Part shown: piece after piece, positions 63,129 through 64,000 of the stretch
Position numbering within the stretch: the stretch's first letter is position 1
Layout: each line of letters starts with the position of its first letter
Source: Siderastrea radians
Lineage: Eukaryota > Cnidaria > Anthozoa > Scleractinia > Rhizangiidae
Assembly (NCBI GenBank): GCA_964017195.1
Contig: CAXHKT010000183.1
Location: 372,001-436,000, forward strand
Direction: 5' to 3'
Length of the DNA: 64,000 nt
Notes under the pieces: generated by a model
Told to the model about the DNA's origin: nothing
Databases searched by the model: none
Seen by the model: only the letters and a program-made list of their open reading frames with translations
Translations under genes and position numbers: made by a program

Positions 63129-64000
63129 CCCCCCCCCCTCCCCCTTCCAAATACAGAAAAAACATGCATCATAATAAATATTCTGCCTCACTGGTTTAAT
63201 TTGTCTCTAGTTTAATTTTTTTCAGTTTGTTCCCAGCTGGAAGCGCTTTATTAAAGATCAAGACATTCTCAGTCATCTCTTGCGATCATTAACCCTTTAA
63301 GCCCTGATATAAAAAGGCATATTCTCATTACTGACCTCCATACATTTCTTATGAAACTAATACGGAGAATTTGCCTAAATATCAAGACATCCTCTCCTCA
63401 GCGATCACTTCCTTTATTCTTGTCACTTGAATGTTCAAACAAGTAGTGATCATGTAAAGAGAAATTTCATTTTCATCTAGCTGGATTCTTAAAGGATATT
63501 TGCGCTGTAGATTCCATCAAGTTGTGATATTAAAGTGCCTATTCTCCCTACTGTTTTCTCCGGCTGCCTTTTTGTGCTAGCAGTTGCGAGGATTACTTTC
63601 AGTGATTAAACATCAAACAATTCCCGATTGATAATATCATAAGATCAGCTAGTCGTACACAGTCACTTACCTACACGTCCCCCCAGGAACTGACTGTCGT
63701 GCTGGCCTGAGTTCAAGCAGCAAATTGCCTCCGTGCTAAAACACCGACGGAACCAAGGCGGAATAGTCAACACATTCTCATCTCGATCGACCCACTTCAA
63801 TGCCCTTTGCAAGAAAAGCGGAATTTTCAGAGATTATTTGAGAGAAACCTTCCGGAACGAGCAACACAGACCAGTAAATATCACTGAGTAGGGGCTGGGC
63901 TGCCCTCAAGTGCTGACAACTAGCGACCCTACCAAATCAGAATGAAGCTTAACCCCTTAACCCCCCCCCCCCCTCCCCCTTCCAAATACAGAAAAAACAT
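63129..64000 (+). repeat. Satellite array, block 3, running off the window
   Basis: The satellite resumes in exact register after transposon copy 2. Positions 63129-63746 complete the monomer begun at 58587 (214 + 618 = 832 bp). The next monomer starts at 63747 and is cut by the window end. The array therefore continues beyond 64000. Confidence 0.98.

Overview
The window is eukaryotic repeat DNA with no intact gene. About 55 kb is one tandem satellite with a monomer of about 832 bp, in the same orientation throughout and running off both ends of the window. Two related 4.3-4.5 kb DNA transposons interrupt it. An anthozoan cnidarian (probably a stony coral) is the best guess. The reasons are a segment in the satellite that resembles an abundant coral TTAA-flanked MITE family as I remember it, a remnant of a P2X7-tail-like gene of the kind common in coral gene sets, and GT-AG introns. 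None of this was checked by a search.

Layout: satellite 1-43881 (52 complete monomers plus the left part of the 53rd); transposon copy 1 at 43882-48371; satellite 48376-58800 (right part of monomer 53, 12 complete monomers, left part of the next); transposon copy 2 at 58801-63124, inverted relative to copy 1; satellite 63129-64000. Each transposon is flanked by an exact TTAA duplication. Removing it with one TTAA restores a monomer of normal length (833 and 832 bp). The satellite has higher-order structure: monomers 24-38 (19152-31644) and 39-52 (31645-43302) are two adjacent copies of one 14-15-monomer unit, shown by shared rare variants in the same order and by correlated poly-C lengths.

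The transposons have about 25 bp terminal inverted repeats beginning AGGTCAAATAAACCC, TTAA target duplications and a degraded THAP zinc-finger reading frame, which together suggest a Kolobok-like element. From the opposite end, on the opposite strand, runs the remnant of a three-exon gene. Its exons match the cysteine-rich C-terminal ('ballast') domain of P2X7 receptors in the stand-alone form seen in cnidarians, and intron phases 2 and 1 fit across the exons. Each of these two converging genes has a perfect TGACGTCA site 60-120 bp upstream, in both copies. Both genes are broken in both copies, and a second palindromic-ended element of about 0.6 kb is nested at the same place in both. The copies are therefore non-autonomous and descend from one already decayed, composite ancestor.
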